Shown piece after piece: positions 60,711-64,000 of a stretch of 64,000 nucleotides of DNA; the stretch's first letter is position 1, and the number at the start of each line of letters is the position of its first letter. The translations under genes were made by a program, and so were the position numbers. The stretch is from Spirochaetaceae bacterium. Lineage in GTDB: Bacteria > Spirochaetota > Spirochaetia > Treponematales > Rectinemataceae. Where the stretch lies: contig JANYKC010000028.1 in the NCBI GenBank assembly GCA_025358255.1, forward strand, positions 1-64,000, given 5' to 3'. The notes under the pieces were generated by a model. It had not been told where the DNA came from and did not search any database. It saw only the letters and a program-made list of their open reading frames with translations.

Positions 60711-61451
60711 ATGGAAGAGTACCGCATCCTGCATGAAGACGCCGAAATCCTCATCGCCGACAAGCTTGCGCCCATCCCCGTCCAGCCGGAAAAATCCGGG
60801 GATGCATCCCTCCAGGACCTCCTGCGGGCCGAGCTTGCGGCCAGGGGAAAGTCCGCGACGGAGATCCCCTTGGAGGCGGTGCACCGCATAGACCGGCGTG
60901 CCAGCGGGGCGGTCATATTCGCCAAGACCCACCGCTCCCTCGAGACCCTCTGTGCGGACTTCCGCGACAAGCTCGTCGACAAGACCTACATCGCCTGCGT
61001 CGAACGCGAGCCGGAGGCACACCAGGGCAGGCTCGAGCACCGCCTTGTCTGGGACAAGCGGAGCAACGTCGTCAAGGCCTTCAAGCTGAAGGCCGGCATC
61101 GAACAGAAGGGCGATCGGGGCATCCTGGAATACCGCCTGGCCGGCTCCTCCGACCGCTACTTCTTCCTCGAGGTCAAGCTCATCACCGGGAAGCACCACC
61201 AGATCCGCGCCCAGCTCGCCTGCGAGGGCATGCCCATCCGCGGCGACATCAAGTACGGGGCGCGGCGGACCAACAGGAATGGCCTCCTCATGCTCCACGC
61301 CCGGCACCTGGTCCTGACCCAGCCGCGCACGCGGGAGACCCTCGATATCCTCGCGGCCTTCCCGGAGACGGAGCCGCTGTGGGCCGCACTGGTCGACGCG
61401 CGCCCAGGGTCCGGCCCCGGGACGCCAGCCGGACAAGATTGCCCGTCGTGA
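60711..61451 (+). CDS. RluA-family pseudouridine synthase
   Basis: A 246-residue enzyme that converts uridine to pseudouridine in rRNA or tRNA. The signature is AVHRIDRRASGAVIFAK, with the catalytic Asp61 in HRID, followed by KTYIACVERE, ITGKHHQIRAQLACEGMPI and LHARHLVLTQP. It lacks an S4 RNA-binding domain at the N-terminus. A GTG at 60705 is in frame, but the ATG at 60711 is preferred, since transcription is predicted to begin there. The preceding 122 bases (60589-60710) contain a small hairpin (GCTGGC/GCCAGC at about 60638) and the promoter. Confidence 0.9.
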   Translation: MEEYRILHEDAEILIADKLAPIPVQPEKSGDASLQDLLRAELAARGKSATEIPLEAVHRIDRRASGAVIFAKTHRSLETLCADFRDKLVDKTYIACVEREPEAHQGRLEHRLVWDKRSNVVKAFKLKAGIEQKGDRGILEYRLAGSSDRYFFLEVKLITGKHHQIRAQLACEGMPIRGDIKYGARRTNRNGLLMLHARHLVLTQPRTRETLDILAAFPETEPLWAALVDARPGSGPGTPAGQDCPS

Positions 61452-61527
61452 TGGCCTGAGGCCCGCCCTGGCCCGCGGCTGCCTTGCCCTCATGAAAGGC
61501 CGGTGACAGGCCTACGGCGCTTCCCTC

Positions 61528-61722
61528 GTGCTTGGATACGCCGTGCAGGAGGGCAACTGGGCGCGGATCAACGCCACGACCGGCAAAAGGGTGACCGTGG
61601 GGGAACTCCACGGCTTTGCCCTGGGCTATCCCAGGGCGAGGTGCATCTTCCGCTTCCCCCGGGAGTCATGGTTCCCGCGCGATGTCCTGCCCTTCCTCCA
61701 GGAAAGAAAGCGCCGCGAATGA
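61528..61722 (+). CDS. Small hypothetical protein
   Basis: A 64-residue frame starting with GTG at 61528: LGYAVQEGNWARINATTGKR, then VTVGELHGFALGYPRA, FRFPRESWFPRDVLPFLQER. I do not recognise it. The aromatic and charged residues are evenly spread and it reads like a small folded domain. No other start codon is in frame after the stop at 61504-61506. It ends three bases before the convergent phosphatase gene's stop. It may also be the remnant of a larger gene. Confidence 0.42.
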   Translation: MLGYAVQEGNWARINATTGKRVTVGELHGFALGYPRARCIFRFPRESWFPRDVLPFLQERKRRE

Positions 61723-61725
61723 CGG

Positions 61726-62433
61726 TCAAAAGACCGGCGTCACTGTCGCCGCGCCACCCGCCCCCTGGAAGTTGATGCGCTCCCAGAACAGCTTGACGCC
61801 CCCCTCCAGACCCGGATGCGCCGGAGCGGGCTCCACGAGGAGCTCGAAGATGCCGCAGTTGCCTGTGGGCAGGAGGGGCATCCAGGTGCGCGTGCCGAAG
61901 GTGGCGCGGACGAGCCATTGGATGAGGCCGCCGTGGCTCACGCAGACGATGCGGCGCGAGCCTGCGAGGGCGCGGTCGCGGAGGACGGACCAGGCACACA
62001 CGGCGCGGTGGTAGACATCGGCCGCGCGCTCGGCATCGGGCACGCCCTCCCAGGACAGGCGCTCGAAGGCCGCGAAGTCCTCGGGGAAGCGATCCTTCGC
62101 CTCGTCGAGGTCAAGGCCGGAAAAACGGCCCACATCTATCTCCCGCAACTCCTGCCTCAGCTCCGGGCGGGGCAGGCCCAGCTTCGCGCAGAGGATGTCG
62201 GCGGTCTCCGCGGCGCGGACCAGGGGCGAGGCCAGCACCGTGTCGATGCCCTTGTCCTTGAACCAGGCGCCGAGCGCCGCGGCCTGCGCGCGGCCGCAGT
62301 CGTCCAGGGGGAAATCCCTGAGGCCCTGCACGACGCGGCGGGCGTTGGCCACGCTCTGGCCGTGGCGTACGACATAGAAGCGCGTTGCGGCGCGGATCCC
62401 CGAAAAGAAGGCCGTATCCACGATCTCGTCCAT
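61726..62433 (-). CDS. Histidine phosphatase family protein (phosphoglycerate mutase-like)
   Basis: A 235-residue cytoplasmic phosphatase or mutase of the branch 1 histidine phosphatase family. The phosphorylated His24 is in VVRHGQSVANARRVVQG; the second histidine is in VCVSHGGLIQWLVRA and a catalytic Glu in RQELREIDVGRFSG. ASPLVRAAETADILC is also typical. Substrates range from phosphoglycerate to sugar and nucleotide phosphates, so none is assigned. The ATG at 62433 is chosen because the fold begins there and a -10 box TATACT ends eight bases upstream; the open frame continues further upstream across the divergent gene. Confidence 0.88.
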   Translation of the reverse strand: MDEIVDTAFFSGIRAATRFYVVRHGQSVANARRVVQGLRDFPLDDCGRAQAAALGAWFKDKGIDTVLASPLVRAAETADILCAKLGLPRPELRQELREIDVGRFSGLDLDEAKDRFPEDFAAFERLSWEGVPDAERAADVYHRAVCAWSVLRDRALAGSRRIVCVSHGGLIQWLVRATFGTRTWMPLLPTGNCGIFELLVEPAPAHPGLEGGVKLFWERINFQGAGGAATVTPVF

Positions 62434-62441
62434 GTGGCGGG

Positions 62442-62470
62442 AGTATAGGGAGATGGGAGGCTTTTCGCAA
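62442..62470 (-). promoter_or_regulatory. Predicted promoter of the histidine phosphatase gene
   Basis: Minus-strand TTGCGA (62470-62465) and TATACT (62447-62442) are 17 bases apart. The -10 ends eight bases before ATG, leaving a leader of at most about two bases. Confidence 0.6.
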
Positions 62471-62490
62471 GCCGGCGGGGCCGCTAGAGT
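62462..62490 (+). promoter_or_regulatory. Predicted leaderless promoter of the aminopeptidase gene
   Basis: TTTTCG (62462-62467) and TAGAGT (62485-62490) are 17 bases apart; the -10 ends six bases before the ATG at 62497. The -35 region overlaps that of the divergent phosphatase promoter, so the two may compete for RNA polymerase. Confidence 0.5.
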
Positions 62491-62496
62491 ATCGGC

Positions 62497-63564
62497 ATGA
62501 AGGCACGCCTCCACCTCCTCGCCCTTGCCCTCCCCTGTCTCCTCCTTCTCCATTCCTGCTATGTCTCCGAACAGGCTTCGAGGTTCCTGGCGCTCCGCGC
62601 TAAGGCCAGGCCTGCGGCCGCGGTCCTGTCCGACCCGGCCGCGCCGGAGGCCTGGAAATCCCTGGTCGGACGCGTCGCGCGGATCAGGAAGTTCGCGATA
62701 GGCGAACTCGGGCTCAAGGACACGAAGAACTTCACGAGCCTTGTCGTCCTTGACGCGGATCGCCTGGCCACTGTCGTGCAGGCTTGCGCCGAGCTCTCTT
62801 TCGACCGCTACCTCTGGTCCTACCCCATCGTCGGCAAGCTGCCCTACCAGGGCTTCTTCGATCCCAAGGACGCCGAGGAGGAGGCGGCGCGCCTGCGGGC
62901 CAAGGGCCTGGACGTCATCGTGCGGCCCGTGGACGCCTTCTCCACCCTGGGCTGGTTCGACGATCCCTTGTACAGCTTCATGTCCACCTATTCCGACGCC
63001 GAGCTGGCCGACCTCGTCATCCACGAGATGACCCACGCGACGGCCTTCACGAGGAGCCCAGGCGACTTCAACGAGGAGCTCGCCACCTTCGTGGGCAGGG
63101 AAGGCGCGAAAGCCTGGCTCGAGGCGGTGGAAGGCGCCTCGTCGGCTAAGGCAAAGGCGGCCGAGCTCGCCCGCCACGAGGCCGAGGCCTTCGCGACCTT
63201 CCTTCGCGGGACCGCGACGGAACTGGAGGCCCTGTATTCCTCGTCCGCCGGCACAGAGGAGAAGCGCTCCCGCAAGGCGGCGATCATCGCCGAGCGGGCG
63301 CGGCTTTTCAAGGAGGGCTACTCGGCCTGGTTCCTGGACGAGGGCTACCGCGCCTTCAGGATGGACAGGATCAACAATGCCTGGCTCGACCTCTACCGGC
63401 TCTACGAAGGGGAACCCGGACTCTACGCCGACTTCGAGCGCCTGGCCTGCGGCGGTGACCTGAGGCGCTTCGTCGGGGAGGCGGCCCGCCTGGCCAGGCT
63501 CAAGGGCGACCCCAAGGCCGCGATGCGCGCGGCGCTCGCGCAGACAGGAGCCGCAGGCTACTGA
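62497..63564 (+). CDS. Predicted zinc aminopeptidase lipoprotein (COG4324-type)
   Basis: A 355-residue lipoprotein with signal MKARLHLLALALPCLLLLHS and lipid-carrying Cys21. The mature protein has the zinc-peptidase motif HEMTH at 176-180 (VIHEMTHATAF) and a following glutamate pair in NEELATFVG at 193-194, the pattern of the predicted aminopeptidase family. The segment GLKDTKNFTSLVVLDADRLA is also typical. It probably faces the periplasm or cell surface. Substrate is not known. It is divergent from the histidine phosphatase gene and has no ribosome site, consistent with a leaderless mRNA. Confidence 0.87.
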   Translation: MKARLHLLALALPCLLLLHSCYVSEQASRFLALRAKARPAAAVLSDPAAPEAWKSLVGRVARIRKFAIGELGLKDTKNFTSLVVLDADRLATVVQACAELSFDRYLWSYPIVGKLPYQGFFDPKDAEEEAARLRAKGLDVIVRPVDAFSTLGWFDDPLYSFMSTYSDAELADLVIHEMTHATAFTRSPGDFNEELATFVGREGAKAWLEAVEGASSAKAKAAELARHEAEAFATFLRGTATELEALYSSSAGTEEKRSRKAAIIAERARLFKEGYSAWFLDEGYRAFRMDRINNAWLDLYRLYEGEPGLYADFERLACGGDLRRFVGEAARLARLKGDPKAAMRAALAQTGAAGY

Positions 63565-63604
63565 GGCGCGGCCACGGGACTTGCCCTCCCGCCCAAGGCC
63601 GTCC

Positions 63605-64000
63605 TTAGCGCGCGAACCTGAGCTGCAGCGAATTGAGGACGCCGACAAGCCCCTTGTCCGATTCGGTGCGCAGGCGCCGCTCCACGAGGGAAGCCATGAA
63701 GGAAGCCGGGAAGCCCTCGAGGACCGCGGTCGAGAACTCCTGGAGGCCCGGGTCGCGAGCCGCGTCGAGTATGACGATGGCCGAGGCCTCGTCCGGATTC
63801 TCCGAGAGGGCGTTGATCACGCGGCGCTTCAGGGCCGGCGGCGCGTTGCCCGACAGGAAATCCCCGGCGAGCCCCGCGCTCTTGTCCGAGCCCATGTCGG
63901 CCAATGCCTCGATCACGAGGGTCTTGAGCTCGGCGTCCTCGGCCTGGGAGAAGGCGCCCACGAGGGCCTCCCCGGCGGCGGGATCGGTGCCCGCCTGGTT
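63605..64000 (-). CDS. HEAT-repeat-like protein, C-terminal part
   Basis: Only the last 131 codons are in the window; the frame is open to base 64000. The sequence is made of paired helices (ELKTLVIEALADMGSDKSAG, LKRRVINALSENPDEASA), resembling HEAT or PBS-lyase-type repeats used for protein binding. No membrane helix or catalytic motif is visible in this part. It converges on the aminopeptidase gene. Confidence 0.65.
   Translation of the reverse strand, partial: NQAGTDPAAGEALVGAFSQAEDAELKTLVIEALADMGSDKSAGLAGDFLSGNAPPALKRRVINALSENPDEASAIVILDAARDPGLQEFSTAVLEGFPASFMASLVERRLRTESDKGLVGVLNSLQLRFAR

Noticed and set aside
1-64000. rRNA, tRNA or riboswitch genes
   Set aside because: I saw no rRNA signatures, no tRNA cloverleaf with a T-loop, and no recognised riboswitch core; a covariance search would be needed to exclude them fully.

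Overview
The window is GC-rich and tightly packed, and it most likely comes from a free-living or commensal member of the Spirochaetota. The best lineage marker is the 1183-residue membrane-anchored coiled-coil protein at 54569-58120, which has the architecture of the SpiroCoCo family known from spirochaetes. Abundant lipoproteins and class III cyclases fit this placement. I saw no rRNA, tRNA or CRISPR array. Annotation rests on reading the sequence and on family knowledge; no search was run.

Region 1 (1-11924) is an inositol catabolism and uptake locus on the minus strand: a three-gene ABC importer, two Gfo/Idh/MocA oxidoreductases alternating with two TIM-barrel isomerases, then iolG-iolB-iolD, which runs off the left edge. 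A divergent LacI-type regulator sits next to the importer. Two near-ideal LacI-family operators (2178-2199 and 9917-9932) lie at the predicted transcription starts of the two minus-strand units. IolD carries an unusual repeat-encoded (Ser-Gly-Val-Ala-Ala)n insertion. Region 2 (12239-23148) is mixed housekeeping: ackA, an exported beta-helix protein, an FAH-family hydrolase, an Nramp transporter plus universal stress protein, a DUF2804 protein, an EFR1-type flavodoxin/ferredoxin, priA and a family 4 uracil-DNA glycosylase.

Region 3 (23145-42952) is the most interesting part. A plus-strand pelD-pelE-like-pelF-pelG operon encodes the inner-membrane synthesis and export part of a Pel-type exopolysaccharide machine. 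It is framed by two large class III cyclases, one fused to an AAA ATPase and TPR-like region and one with two cyclase domains. The second cyclase is followed by a 1340-residue exported protein with a carbohydrate-binding-like domain, TPRs and a probable C-terminal beta-barrel, a candidate for the outer-membrane role of PelB, and then by a LamG lipoprotein. PelD lacks the RxxD c-di-GMP site at its usual position, so control by the neighbouring cyclases is a testable idea.

Region 4 (43002-48771) holds translation and envelope genes on the minus strand: an M23 peptidase overlapping rpsU, a DUF192 lipoprotein, def, fmt, a PASTA protein and a tail-anchored membrane protein. Region 5 (48820-53890) is a graveyard: an intact DUF4258/DUF2283 pair, a decayed copy of the same pair, a brnT toxin gene split by a hairpin element that also occurs at 47350-47407, an Uma2 fragment, an FN3-LamG-SUMF1 lipoprotein gene with an in-frame amber codon and a truncated, frameshifted relative of it.

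Region 6 (53893-64000) contains an exported FMN-binding-like protein, the SpiroCoCo protein, dimethylargininase, a chemotaxis receptor, a pseudouridine synthase, a phosphoglycerate mutase-like phosphatase, a zinc aminopeptidase-like lipoprotein and the end of a HEAT-like gene. Four genes in regions 3 and 6 have a -10 hexamer ending exactly six bases before ATG, which predicts leaderless mRNAs.
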